Shown here in pieces: positions 1 through 9,737 of a stretch of 61,889 nucleotides of DNA. The stretch spans positions 1 through 61,889 of the forward strand of contig JAXMDZ010000018.1 of NCBI GenBank assembly GCA_046348585.1. Direction: 5' to 3'. Made by a program: the position numbers and the translations under genes. The first letter of the stretch is position 1. The number at the start of each line of letters is the position of its first letter. Under the pieces are notes generated by a model, which was not told where the DNA came from, searched no databases, and worked only from the letters and a program-made list of their open reading frames with translations. Origin of the DNA: JADZAI01 sp046348585. Its GTDB lineage: Bacteria > Pseudomonadota > Alphaproteobacteria > Micropepsales > Micropepsaceae.

Positions 1-446
1 ACGAGCAGGAACAGACCGGCCACGTTGAGCCGCATTCCCAGAAAGATCGGGTTGCGCGACCGGGCGAAGATGCCCTCCATCACCAGCGCGGTCGGCCGCT
101 GCGCGTCGATTCCCATGCGCCACGAACGCCCCATCTGCGCCTGGGCGAGGACGATCACCACGAGGCCGACGCCGAGCAGGGCCCAGCCCGCCAGCCGCGC
201 CGCTTCATGCTCGGCCCAGCGCAGCCTCCCCAGCAGTTCGACATCCAGTCCGAAACCGAGCGCCAGCACCAGGACATACATCCCGGCCATCAGCCCCTTG
301 AACCACCGCCCGATCACCCCGAGGGCGCTGTCGTCGCGCGGCAGCACCAGCGCGTTGATCCGTTCCCGCCGCCAGAGCCGCCAGGTCGGCCAGACGATGA
401 CGATGGCGAAGAAGGCCAGGAAATAGGCCAGCAGGAGGGTCTGCAT
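1..446 (-). CDS. Isoprenylcysteine carboxyl methyltransferase-like membrane protein (partial, C-terminus outside window)
   Basis: The reading frame starts at an ATG at 446 and runs leftward off the window edge, so only about 148 N-terminal residues are seen. They contain membrane-like segments near residues 1-20, 51-70 and 86-103. They also carry the family motifs GRSWR (about 107-110) and SRNPIFLGMRL (about 130-140), which shape the SAM site in the ICMT/PEMT family. In bacteria these proteins often sit with heavy-metal resistance genes (CzcN and NccN are homologues), and their substrate is usually unknown. The gene is divergent from a metal-type MerR regulator. The MerR palindrome lies between its own -35 and -10 hexamers, so it is the likely regulated target. 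Family call is firm; the metal link is inference. Confidence 0.75.
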   Translation of the reverse strand, partial: MQTLLLAYFLAFFAIVIVWPTWRLWRRERINALVLPRDDSALGVIGRWFKGLMAGMYVLVLALGFGLDVELLGRLRWAEHEAARLAGWALLGVGLVVIVLAQAQMGRSWRMGIDAQRPTALVMEGIFARSRNPIFLGMRLNVAGLFLL

Positions 447-483
447 GCGCGGTCCTTTCTCGACATCCGGCGAGAGGACGGAG

Positions 484-514
484 AAGATGCACCCTGTAGT
501 CACTACAGGGTCAA
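484..514 (-). promoter_or_regulatory. MerR-type promoter/operator for the leftward methyltransferase-like gene
   Basis: A perfect 10+1+10 palindrome fills 491-511 (half site ACCCTGTAGT, centre 501). On the minus strand, -35 TTGACC (514-509) and -10 CATCTT (489-484) are separated by 19 bp. This overlong spacer with the dyad inside it is the hallmark of MerR-activated promoters, and the half site closely resembles CadR/PbrR/ZntR operators. The promoter points left, away from the merR gene, whose ATG lies only 6 bases beyond the palindrome. Confidence 0.75.
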
Positions 515-517
515 GCC

Positions 518-919
518 ATGAGGATCGGCGCGCTGGCGGAGGCAACCGCGACCAAGGTCGAAACCGTCCGCTTCTACGAACGCGCCGGGCTGCTGCCGCC
601 GCCGGCGCGGACGGAGGGCAATTATCGCAGCTACGGGCCGGCCCATCTCGACCGCCTGTCCTTCATCCGCCGCGCCCGGGCGCTCGGCTTCTCGCTCGAC
701 GACGTCCGCGAATTGCTGACCCTCGCCGACGACCGCGACGGTTCCTGCGCAGCGGTCGACGCCATCGCGGGCGCGCATCTGGCCGAGATCGACAGCAAGA
801 TCGCCGACCTCTCGCGCATGCGCGCCGAGCTCGCCCGCGTTCTGGGGTCGTGCCGGCAAGGCACGGTCGGGGACTGCCGCATCATCGAAACGCTGGGGCC
901 GGGGCGAGGCGGGCGCTGA
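518..919 (+). CDS. MerR family heavy-metal-responsive transcriptional regulator (CadR/PbrR-like)
   Basis: 133 residues. The N-terminal winged helix (about 1-70) carries VRFYERAGLLPPP and NYRSYGPAHLDRLSFIRRARALGFSLDDVRELL, standard for MerR activators. A dimerisation helix follows. Cysteines at 77, 112 and 120 match the three-cysteine metal site of CadR/PbrR regulators; the C-terminal C112RQGTVGDC120RIIETL is the metal loop. The second cysteine of the ZntR CC pair is missing, which favours Cd/Pb/Zn-type over Hg or Cu sensing. It very likely binds the palindrome at 491-511 and switches the divergent methyltransferase-like gene. The actual metal cannot be told from sequence. Confidence 0.85.
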   Translation: MRIGALAEATATKVETVRFYERAGLLPPPARTEGNYRSYGPAHLDRLSFIRRARALGFSLDDVRELLTLADDRDGSCAAVDAIAGAHLAEIDSKIADLSRMRAELARVLGSCRQGTVGDCRIIETLGPGRGGR

Positions 920-983
920 GCGCCGCCGGTCCGTGCGGCGCGCCGCAGTGGATCGCCGCGTCCATCCGGCATAGGTGTCATGC

Positions 984-1415
984 ATGTCCGCCCGCACCAC
1001 GCGCCTTTATTCGCGGCTTCAGCAGGCCGCCCATGCGGCGATGAAGGCCGCCGACCGCGCGAGCCTGGAAGCCGCCGGCATCACCACCGCGCAGGCCGCG
1101 ATGCTGACCGTCACGCAGGCGGGCGAGCCGATCACCCAGCGCTCCATCGCCGATCAGCTCGGCCTCAACGAGTCGGCGGTGACGCAGATGACGGCGCGGC
1201 TGATGAAGCTGGGGCTGATCGAGCGGACGCGCGACGCCGAAGACGCGCGCGCCTGGCGGCTGTCGCTGACCGGCGCGGGCCGCGGCGCGCTGGAGCGCCT
1301 GCGCGCCCCCTTCGCCCGCATCAACGCGGCGCTGGACGCGGCGCTGGGCGATGAGGACGCGGCGGCGCTCGCCGCCACGCTCGTCCGCATCGCCAAGGCC
1401 TTTCCAAGCGTCTAG
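984..1415 (+). CDS. MarR family transcriptional regulator
   Basis: About 143 residues with the MarR winged helix: the recognition region reads TQRSIADQLGLNESAVTQMTARLMKLGLIERTRDAEDARAWRLSLT, where the D-x-R wing is typical. I chose the ATG at 984; a GTG at 975 in the same frame would add three residues (MSC) and cannot be excluded. No strong Shine-Dalgarno is visible for either. Its stop codon overlaps the stop of the convergent ThDP enzyme gene by 4 bases. The ligand is unknown, and no operator was recognised. Confidence 0.8.
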   Translation: MSARTTRLYSRLQQAAHAAMKAADRASLEAAGITTAQAAMLTVTQAGEPITQRSIADQLGLNESAVTQMTARLMKLGLIERTRDAEDARAWRLSLTGAGRGALERLRAPFARINAALDAALGDEDAAALAATLVRIAKAFPSV

Positions 1416-3148
1416 GCCGGACCTTCGGCGATGTTCTCGTAATACGGGATCACGATGTCGGCCGAGCCGTCGGCGGGCGCGCCCAGCATCGCCCGCGTCA
1501 CCGGGTGGACGATGGCGGCGTCGGTCATGATCTCGACGCAGGCCGGGCCGCCGCTGGCGAAGGCCCGGGCCATCGCCGGGGCGATGTCGGCATGGCGCGT
1601 CACCCGCTCGGCATGGCAGCCGAACGCCGCCGCGACGCTCGCATAGCTCGTCTCGCCCAGCTGCGTGATGACGTTGTAGTTCGGGCCGTACATGATCTGC
1701 TGGCCGTGGATCGACATGCCCCAGACGCGGTTGTTCATCACCACCGTCACGACGGGCAGCCTGTGGCGCACCATCGTGTCGAACTCCTGCAGATGGAAGC
1801 CCATCGCGCCGTCGCCGGTGACCTGGACGATGCGGCGCTTCGGATAGGCGCGGGCAAGGCCGATGGCGAAGCCGGGGCCGATGCCGAGGCAGCCGAGATA
1901 GCCGTGGCCGAGCACCCGGCCGGGGCCGTCGACCTCGACTGTGTCGCCGGCCCACGAGGCCGCCTCGCCGCCGTCGAAGACATAGGCGGCTTCGGGTCCG
2001 GCCGCCGCCATCACCGCCTTCGCCGCGTGATAGGGATGGATGCCGCCCTCGCCTTCCACGTCCGGATAGAGCGCGCCCGCCATGGCCCTGAGGCCCAGCA
2101 CCTGCTTCACCCACGCGCTCCGCTCGGGCCAGACGGTGGCAGTCGAGGCGGCGAGCAGCGCCTCCAGCGTCGCGCCGCAATCGGCGGTGATGGCGACATC
2201 GGCATCGCGCAGGCGGCCGATCTCGGCGGCGTCGGAATAGACATGGGCGAGCCTCGCCTCGTCCGGCACGATCGCGCCCGAACGGCCGCCGAGGAAGAGA
2301 CCCGTGCGCGCGCCGAGCAACAGCACCGCGTCCGGCCGCTCGATCCCCAGCATCCCCAGCGCGCCGAGCACCGCCGTGCCGTGCCCCGAGAGCGGATGAC
2401 AGCTCGGCAGCAGGCCGAGGCCGCGCGTGTTGGCGAAGACCGGAATGGCGCTGCGTTCGGCGAAGGCGGCGAGCCGCGCGCCGCAATCGGCCGCCGCCGC
2501 CTCGCCGCCCGCGATGATGACCGGCCGCTTCGCCGAGGCGAGGAGATCGAGCAGCGCCGCCGTTTCGGAAGGCGACGGCGCGGGATGGGGATGGACGCCA
2601 AGGCCCGTGGGCGCCGTCGCGCCCGCCCCCACCGGCCGGTGCAGCACGTCGATGGGCAGCTCCAGCACCACCGCGCCGCGCCGTCCGGTGGTCGCCCGGC
2701 GGATCGCCTGGGCGACGAGATCGGGAATGCGCTCGGGCGTGGTGATGCGGTGCGCCCATTTGACGGCGGGCGCGATCATCGCGATCTGGTCGAAGCCGCC
2801 CTGCAGCGGATTGGTCTCGGCCTCGCGCAGCGGCGGCGCGCCGATCAGGAACAGCACCGGCGAGGCGTCCAGATTGGCGTTGACGATAGCGCTCACCGCA
2901 TTGGTGAAGCCGGGACCGGCGGTGACGATGGCGACGCCGAGCCGTCCGGTCGCCCGCGCATAGGCGTCGGCGGCGTGGCCGGCCGACGCCTCGTGGCGCA
3001 CGTCCAGAAGGTCGATGTCGTTCTCGACGCAGCCCTTGAGCAGCGCCTCCAGATGGCCGCCATGCAGCGCGAAGGCCTGGTGCACGCCCGCCGCCTTCAG
3101 CGTTTCGGCAAGCACCTCGCCGCCCGTGCGAATCCGTTGCCCGTCCAT
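1412..3148 (-). CDS. Thiamine diphosphate-dependent enzyme, acetolactate synthase-like
   Basis: 578 residues, the full length of the three-domain ThDP decarboxylase/carboligase family. The N-terminal PYR domain has the catalytic glutamate at E53 (RHEASAGHAADAYARATG) and TAGPGFTNAVSAIVNA. The middle domain (about 190-340) is Rossmann-like. The C-terminal PP domain holds the ThDP/Mg motif GDGAMGF...VVMNN near residue 445. Relatives include acetolactate synthase, oxalyl-CoA decarboxylase and benzaldehyde-lyase-type enzymes. No regulatory subunit (ilvH) is adjacent, so a biosynthetic ALS role is unlikely, and the substrate cannot be named. The start is preceded by GGGAGG five bases upstream, inside a hairpin (see separate entry). 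Confidence 0.8.
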   Translation of the reverse strand: MDGQRIRTGGEVLAETLKAAGVHQAFALHGGHLEALLKGCVENDIDLLDVRHEASAGHAADAYARATGRLGVAIVTAGPGFTNAVSAIVNANLDASPVLFLIGAPPLREAETNPLQGGFDQIAMIAPAVKWAHRITTPERIPDLVAQAIRRATTGRRGAVVLELPIDVLHRPVGAGATAPTGLGVHPHPAPSPSETAALLDLLASAKRPVIIAGGEAAAADCGARLAAFAERSAIPVFANTRGLGLLPSCHPLSGHGTAVLGALGMLGIERPDAVLLLGARTGLFLGGRSGAIVPDEARLAHVYSDAAEIGRLRDADVAITADCGATLEALLAASTATVWPERSAWVKQVLGLRAMAGALYPDVEGEGGIHPYHAAKAVMAAAGPEAAYVFDGGEAASWAGDTVEVDGPGRVLGHGYLGCLGIGPGFAIGLARAYPKRRIVQVTGDGAMGFHLQEFDTMVRHRLPVVTVVMNNRVWGMSIHGQQIMYGPNYNVITQLGETSYASVAAAFGCHAERVTRHADIAPAMARAFASGGPACVEIMTDAAIVHPVTRAMLGAPADGSADIVIPYYENIAEGPA

Positions 3149-3153
3149 GGCGA

Positions 3154-3177
3154 CCTCCCGCCTGTTATTGCGGGAGG
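3154..3177 (-). promoter_or_regulatory. Perfect hairpin enclosing the ribosome binding site of the ThDP enzyme gene
   Basis: On the minus strand CCTCCCGC (3177-3170), an 8-nt AT-rich loop, then GCGGGAGG (3161-3154) form an 8-bp perfect stem. The 3' arm contains the Shine-Dalgarno GGGAGG, 5 bases from the ATG at 3148. It could mask the ribosome binding site, as in a translational switch or thermosensor, or bind a protein. No aptamer family is recognised. Confidence 0.5.
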
Positions 3178-3225
3178 AAGCCTAGGGGCGGGCCAGGCGG
3201 CGTCCCTTGATCTGGAACAAGCCCC

Positions 3226-3603
3226 TCAGGGCGAGGGCGCGGGCTCGGACGGCATGCAGCTTTCCTGCAGCGTGTTCATCTTGTCGTCGGCCATGTCGAC
3301 GAACGCCTTGGCCTGTTCCTCGGTGATGCCGAGCAGGGCGGCGATCTCGGCGATCTGCGACGGGTTGAGGCCGGCGTTGAGGATCTTCAGCATCGACAGC
3401 GCGTCGGCGCCGAAATCCTTGATCACGCCGTCGACCATGCAGGTGCAGACCTTGTCGGCGTCGCCCGCGACGGCTTCGCCCGCCATCTGCGTCTTGCAGA
3501 TGTCGATGACCGGCTGGCGCAGGCTTTCGACCGTGTCCTCGGCGCGGGCCGCACCGGCCGCCGCGAGTGCGGCGAAACCCGCCGCCAGAATGAACTTCTT
3601 CAT
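3226..3603 (-). CDS. Small secreted protein of unknown function
   Basis: 125 residues. A clear Sec signal peptide (MKKFILAAGFAALAAAGAARA, cleavage about 21/22) precedes a mature, mostly helical, acidic domain with four cysteines (IDICKTQ, DKVCTCMVDGV, LQESCMPS) that could form two disulfides in the periplasm. The spacing C-x-C within VCTCMVDG recurs in small exported proteins of alphaproteobacteria, but I cannot assign a named family. It ends 78 bases upstream of the ThDP gene in the same orientation and could share a transcript with it. Function unknown. Confidence 0.7.
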   Translation of the reverse strand: MKKFILAAGFAALAAAGAARAEDTVESLRQPVIDICKTQMAGEAVAGDADKVCTCMVDGVIKDFGADALSMLKILNAGLNPSQIAEIAALLGITEEQAKAFVDMADDKMNTLQESCMPSEPAPSP

Positions 3604-3716
3604 GGTGATCCTCCCTCGTCGGATCAGTGTAGCCCGGCCGCGGCGCGGCTGTCGACGCCGGGCCGCCTTGCCGCTAGAAGCGGCGCAGATTTTCCGCTCC
3701 CAGCGCCGAGCCCGCC

Positions 3717-5016
<1,300 letters not shown>

Positions 5017-5042
<26 letters not shown>

Positions 5043-7077
5043 ACCGCCGCCAGGCGAAGACGATCAGGCCGAACGCTGCGGCGAAGCCCGCCATCCGCGC
5101 CCAGAAGCGCCCGCCCGGCCGGTCGATGGTGCGCGACCACAGCGTCGGCCCCGCCTCGCCCGGATGCGGCAAGCGGAAGGCGACGATGGCGTCGCCATGC
5201 GGCACGCTCGCCGGCGCTTCGGAGTGGCCGCCCGCCGCGATGACGACATACTGGCTGCCCTGCCATTCATAGGTCATGGGCGTGGCGACGCCCGGCGCCG
5301 GCAGGCGGCCCTGCCACAGCTCCGCGCCGGTGCGCGCGTCGAAGGCGCGCAGATACTGGTCCATCGCCGCGCCGTCGAAGACGAGGCCGCCTGCCGTCAC
5401 GATCGGACCGGCGACGACCGGCGTGCCGAAGGGCAGCGCGAGGCCGAGCGGGGCGAGCGCCTCGGTCGTGCCGAGCGGCACGTCGAAGAGGACGCGCCGC
5501 GTTTTCAGGTCCAGCGCCGTCAGCGTCCCCCAGGGCGGCGCATTGCACGGCATGCCGAGCGGCGAGAGCACGGTCTCGCGCATCATGCCGAAGGGCGCGC
5601 CCGTCTGCGGCGCGACCTCCTTGCCGGGATGGGCGGCCTTCATCGCCTCGAAATCCTCGGCCGGGAACAGCGTCACCCGGTGCACGTCGCGCGAGGTGTT
5701 CGCATAGACGATGCCGTTCGCCGCATCGACCGCGACGCCGCCCCAGTTGATGCCGCCGCCGGTGAACGGGAAGATGAGCGTCCCCTGAAGCGAAGGCGGC
5801 GTGTAGAGCCCCTCGTTGCGCGAACCCGCCAATTCGTCGCGGCAGGCCGCCCCGTCCCAGAATGGGATGAGGCCGAACGCATCGTCCGGCGAGATCGTCT
5901 GCGGCACGAGCGCGGGAAGATCGGCGGGAAAGGGCTGGGTCGGCGACAGCGCCTCGCCCTCGACGCCGCCCTGCGGCACGGCGCGTTCCTCGACCGGATA
6001 GACCGGCGCGCCGGTGTCGCGGTCGAGCACGAAGACGAAGCCCTGCTTGGTGCCCTGGATCACCACGTCGCGCGGCGCGCCGCCGATCTCGATGGTGGCG
6101 AGCACCGGCTGGGCGGGCGTGTCGTAGTCCCAGACGTCGTGATGGACGATCTGGAAACTCCAGCGCAGCGCGCCGCTCGCCGCATCGAGCGCCACGACCG
6201 AGTTGGCGCGCTCGTCGTCGCCGGGCCTCAGGCCGCCGAAGAAATCGGGGCTGGGCGAAGTCGTCGGCAGGAAGACGAGGCCGCGGCCTTCGTCCACTGA
6301 CATCGGGGCCCAGACATTGGCGTGGCCGGCGCTCTTCCAGCCTTCGCCCCAGCTCGCCGTCGCGGGGTCGGCGGGATCGCGCGGCACCGGATCGAAGCTC
6401 CAGGCGAGCGCCCCGGTGCGCGCGTCGAACGCCCTGACCGTGCCGTGCGGGGCGGCGGCGCGGCGGTTGTCGGACATCGCCGAGCCGACGATCACCTTGT
6501 CGGCAAGAACGACCGGCGCGGACGAGATCTGGATTTCGCCGGGATAGGCCTCCGCCATCCCCCAGTCGATCCGCACTTCGCCGTCCTTACCGAAATCGGC
6601 GCAGGGGCTGCCCGTCGCCGCATCCAGCGCCAGCACGCGCCCGTCGGAGGTGCCGGAAAAGACCCGCGCCGCGCAGGCCGCCCCCGCCGTCGCGGCCGCG
6701 TCGCGCCAATGGACGACGCCGCGGCAGTTGAAGGCGTTGCCCGGCCGCCGCGACGTATCGACCTTGGGATCGAAGCGCCAGAGTTCCGCGCCCGTGCCCG
6801 GATCGAGCGCGATGACCTCGTTGAACGGCGTGCAGATCAGCAGCCGCCCGTCGGCGAGGATCGGCGTCGTCTGCATCTTCGCCCGGCGCATCAGGGCCGG
6901 ATCGCGGCGGGTCATGTCGCCGGTCGAATAGCTCCAGGCGGGGATCAGCTCGCTGACGTTTTCCGGCGTGATCTGGCCCGCCTGGCTGTATTTCTGGCCC
7001 CCGGAATCGCCGCCATAGTGCGACCATCCGGCGGTGGCGGCGGCGGCGATGAGGAGCAGGGCTGACGGGGCGGGCAT
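5017..7077 (-). CDS. PQQ-dependent membrane-anchored dehydrogenase (glucose/quinate dehydrogenase-like)
   Basis: 686 residues from the ATG at 7077, which is preceded by GGAG; an upstream ATG at 7131 would run through the regulatory region and is rejected. A short hydrophobic signal leads into an eight-bladed quinoprotein propeller with repeated blade ends such as AWSYSTGD, LWRFDPKVD and LRWSFQIVHHDVWDYD. Cofactor-pocket motifs include NCRGVVHW and VIQGTKQGFVFVLDR. Unlike Gcd it has no five-helix N-terminal anchor. Instead one hydrophobic helix plus an arginine-rich tail sits at the very C-terminus (MAGFAAAFGLIVFAWRRF), suggesting a periplasmic enzyme tethered from its tail. No heme motif. Substrate unknown. 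It is divergent from a TetR regulator. Confidence 0.8.
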
Positions 7078-7119
7078 GGCGCTTGGTCTCCGGTCGGGAC
7101 GTGCTATCCTTATAATAAC

Positions 7120-7130
7120 TGAACGGTTCA
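7120..7130. promoter_or_regulatory. Probable TetR-family operator
   Basis: TGAACGGTTCA is a 5+1+5 dyad sitting in an AT-rich island between the divergent PQQ dehydrogenase gene (ATG at 7077) and the tetR gene (ATG at 7149). TGAAC/GTTCA half sites are common among TetR/AcrR regulators. It is 18 bases from the tetR start, so autorepression and control of both directions are plausible. Confidence 0.5.
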
Positions 7131-7148
7131 TTCAATATAGGATTGCCG

Positions 7149-7808
7149 ATGCGGCGCAAGGCGGAAGGACGGCTTCAGGCGATCGTCGCGGCGGCGGTGA
7201 CGACCTTCTCGCGCCAGGGCTATGCGGCGACGCAAATGGCCGACATCGCCCGCGCCGCCGCCGTTTCGGTCGGCACGCTCTATCTCTACGCCGCCAGCAA
7301 GGAGGCGCTGTTCGACGCGGCGCTGGCCGAGGCGACCAACGCGCCGCCCGGCGAAAGCGCGCTGCCGCTGCCCTTTCGCGGCTGGCCCGATGTCGCGGCG
7401 CGGGCCGAGGGGCTGCTCGCCGGAACCGCGCGCTGGCCGCGCCTCGATGCGGCGGTCGCGGCGCGCGGCCGCCCCTCGGATGCGGCGGTCCTCGCCGTCG
7501 TCGCCGAGCTCTACGACCTCATCGCGGCCAACCGGCGCGGCCTCAAGCTGATCGATTCCTGCCTGCGCGACATTCCCGAACTCGCCGGCCTCTATGAAAA
7601 CGACATCAGAGGCCGCTATCTGGACGCGATGGAACGCTTCGCCGCCCGGCGCTGCGGCGCGGACAAGGCGCCGGTCCTCGCCCGCGCCGTCGTGGAGATG
7701 ATCACCTGGATGGCGATGCACCGGCACGGCGACACGCGGCCCATCGCGGCCGACGAGGCGGCGATCCGTCAGGGGACGATCGACGCCGCCGCGTCCATCC
7801 TCGCATGA
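7149..7808 (+). CDS. TetR/AcrR family transcriptional regulator
   Basis: 219 residues from the ATG at 7149. The N-terminal helix-turn-helix reads AATQMADIARAAAVSVGTLYLYAASKEALFDAAL, a textbook TetR DNA-binding domain. The C-terminal ligand-binding domain is divergent. The stop overlaps the chrA start (ATGA at 7805-7808), so the two genes are translationally coupled, while the PQQ dehydrogenase is divergent across a short dyad. It probably controls both directions. The inducer is unknown; the coupling to chrA is unusual because chromate transporters are more often paired with ChrB. Confidence 0.85.
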   Translation: MRRKAEGRLQAIVAAAVTTFSRQGYAATQMADIARAAAVSVGTLYLYAASKEALFDAALAEATNAPPGESALPLPFRGWPDVAARAEGLLAGTARWPRLDAAVAARGRPSDAAVLAVVAELYDLIAANRRGLKLIDSCLRDIPELAGLYENDIRGRYLDAMERFAARRCGADKAPVLARAVVEMITWMAMHRHGDTRPIAADEAAIRQGTIDAAASILA

Positions 7809-9169
7809 CCGCCGCCCTGCCCGGCCTCGGCGAGATCGTCCGCACCTTCGCCCGCATCGGGCTGCTCGGCTTCGGCGGACCGGCGGCGCAGATCGCGCTG
7901 ATGCACCGCATCCTCGTGGACGAGAAGCGCTGGATCGGCGAGACGCGGTTCCTGCACGCGCTCAACTACTGCATGCTGCTGCCCGGCCCCGAGGCGCAGC
8001 AGCTCGCCACCTATGTCGGCTGGCTGCTCGGCGGCTGGCGCGGCGGGCTGATCGCCGGATTGCTCTTCGTCCTGCCCGGCGCGGCGATCATGCTGGGGCT
8101 GAGCGCGCTCTATGCGCTGTGGGCGCATATCCCGCTGGTCGAAGGGCTTTTCTACGGCGTCAAATGCGCGGTGCTCGCCATCGTCGTGCAGGCGCTCGCC
8201 CGGCTGGCGGGACGCGCGCTGCGGAGCGCCGCGATGGTCTGGATCGCCGCCGGGGCGTTCCTGGCGCTGTTCCTGTTCGCCGTGCCGTTCCCGGCCATCG
8301 TCGCCGCCGCCGGGCTGACGGGCTTCGTCCTGTCGCGCGCCCTGCCCGGCTCGATGAGCGCCCCGGCCGCGCACGCCGCAGGGTCCGGCCCCGCCGCCGG
8401 CCTCGCCGATGCGCTGATCGAAGCGGGGGGCCTTGCCCACACGCGCCCCCATGCGGGCCGCTTCTGGGCGACGCTGGCGCTCTGGCTCGGCCTCTGGCTC
8501 GCCCCGGTGGCGCTGCTCGTGGCGCTCGCGCCGGGGACGGTCTGGGCGGGGCTCGCCGCCTTCTTCTCCAAGATGGCGGTCGTCACCTTCGGCGGCGCCT
8601 ATGCGGTGCTCAGCTATGTCGCGCAGCAGGCGGTCGAGGTGCATGGCTGGCTGACCGGGCCGCAGATGATCGACGGCCTCGGCCTCGCCGAGACGACGCC
8701 GGGGCCGCTGATCCTGGTGCTGCAATTCGTCGGCTTCCTCGCCGCCTGGGGCGCGACGGGACCGCTCGATCCGCTGCTCGCCGGAACGCTGGGCGCGCTG
8801 CTGACGCTCTGGGTCGTGTTCGCGCCGTCCTTCCTTTTCATCTTCGCGGGCGCGCCCTATGCCGAGGCGCTGCGCGGCCGTCCGGGGCCGGCGGCGGCGC
8901 TCGCCGGGGTCACGGCGGCGGTGGTGGGGGTGATCCTCAATCTCGCGCTCTGGTTCGCGATGCATGTGCTGGCGCGCGGCACGATCGAGGTTAAGGGGTT
9001 CGGCCTTAGGGTGCTGCTGCCCGATCCGGCGACCATCGACCCGCTCGCCTGCGCGCTCGCGGGGCTGGCGGCGATTCTCGTCTTCCGCGTGCGCCTCGGC
9101 GTCGCGGCGCTGGTCGGCCTCTTCGCCCTCGCAGGGGCGGCGCTGACTGCGGCCGGGCTCGCGCCTTAA
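7805..9169 (+). CDS. chrA: Chromate transporter (CHR family)
   Basis: 454 residues, the size of a two-domain ChrA. Each half has the CHR signature: GLLGFGGPAAQIALMH and LLPGPEAQQLATYVGWLLGG in the N-half, and TFGGAYAVLSYV with ETTPGPLILVLQFVGFLAAW in the C-half. About ten membrane segments are evident. The family exports chromate using the proton motive force and gives resistance, though many genomic members are untested. The gene overlaps the tetR gene by 4 bases and ends just before an inverted repeat shared with the convergent zeta-subunit gene. Confidence 0.88.
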   Translation: MTAALPGLGEIVRTFARIGLLGFGGPAAQIALMHRILVDEKRWIGETRFLHALNYCMLLPGPEAQQLATYVGWLLGGWRGGLIAGLLFVLPGAAIMLGLSALYALWAHIPLVEGLFYGVKCAVLAIVVQALARLAGRALRSAAMVWIAAGAFLALFLFAVPFPAIVAAAGLTGFVLSRALPGSMSAPAAHAAGSGPAAGLADALIEAGGLAHTRPHAGRFWATLALWLGLWLAPVALLVALAPGTVWAGLAAFFSKMAVVTFGGAYAVLSYVAQQAVEVHGWLTGPQMIDGLGLAETTPGPLILVLQFVGFLAAWGATGPLDPLLAGTLGALLTLWVVFAPSFLFIFAGAPYAEALRGRPGPAAALAGVTAAVVGVILNLALWFAMHVLARGTIEVKGFGLRVLLPDPATIDPLACALAGLAAILVFRVRLGVAALVGLFALAGAALTAAGLAP

Positions 9170-9182
9170 GCCCGAATCGAAA

Positions 9183-9204
9183 CGCCCGGCGCAAGGGCCG
9201 GGCG
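9183..9204 (-). terminator. Inverted repeat between convergent genes, likely terminator
   Basis: CGCCCGGC (9183-9190) and GCCGGGCG (9197-9204) form an 8-bp GC-rich stem with a 6-nt loop. In the leftward direction the stem is followed by TTTCGATT, so it best serves the DUF1476 gene. It may also slow chrA transcription, as it lies 14 bases past the chrA stop. Confidence 0.55.
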
Positions 9205-9230
9205 TCGCGGGCGCGCGGGGCGGAGCGGCC

Positions 9231-9554
9231 TTACTTGCCGGCCTTCACCTGCTCCAGCGCGGTCTGCATCAGCGTCTCCATCTCGCGGCGGATCTGGTGC
9301 TCGCTGAGACCGGCGTTCTTGGCGTCGAGATCGGCCTTGACCTTACGGAAGACGTCCTCGTCGCCCTTTTCCTCAAGATCCGACATCACGACCGACTTGG
9401 CATAGGTCTCGGCCGCCTCGCCGCTGAGGCCCATTTTCCCGGCGGCCCACAGGCCCAGCAGCTTGTTGCGGCGGGCGGCGGCCTTGAACGCCGTCTCCTG
9501 ATCGTGCGCGAACTTGCCTTCCTGGGCCTTCTTGCGGTCGTCGAAGCCGGTCAT
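9231..9554 (-). CDS. ATP synthase inhibitor zeta subunit (DUF1476)
   Basis: 107 residues. It starts MTGFDDRKKAQEGKFAHDQE, which is diagnostic of the alphaproteobacterial DUF1476 family; in Paracoccus denitrificans this is the zeta subunit that inhibits F1F0-ATPase through its N-terminal helix. The rest is a charged four-helix bundle (KAAARRNKLLGLWAA, EDVFRKVKADLDAKNAGL). Length is normal for the family (about 104-110). It is divergent from purC, with 183 bases between the start codons. Confidence 0.9.
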   Translation of the reverse strand: MTGFDDRKKAQEGKFAHDQETAFKAAARRNKLLGLWAAGKMGLSGEAAETYAKSVVMSDLEEKGDEDVFRKVKADLDAKNAGLSEHQIRREMETLMQTALEQVKAGK

Positions 9555-9737
9555 GAGCGTCTCCTGAAAGGCGCGCCAAGGGTGCGCACCGGGTTTCGCG
9601 GCAGCATGTGCGACATGCGCGGGCGAATCTCAAGAGGCCGGGCGGTCATTCTTGGCGCGCCGCGCAATTGAGAATCCCGCCGCTATCCCTTAAGTCAGGG
9701 TCCAGGGGCCCTACCGGCCCCATTAGGATACCCGTTC

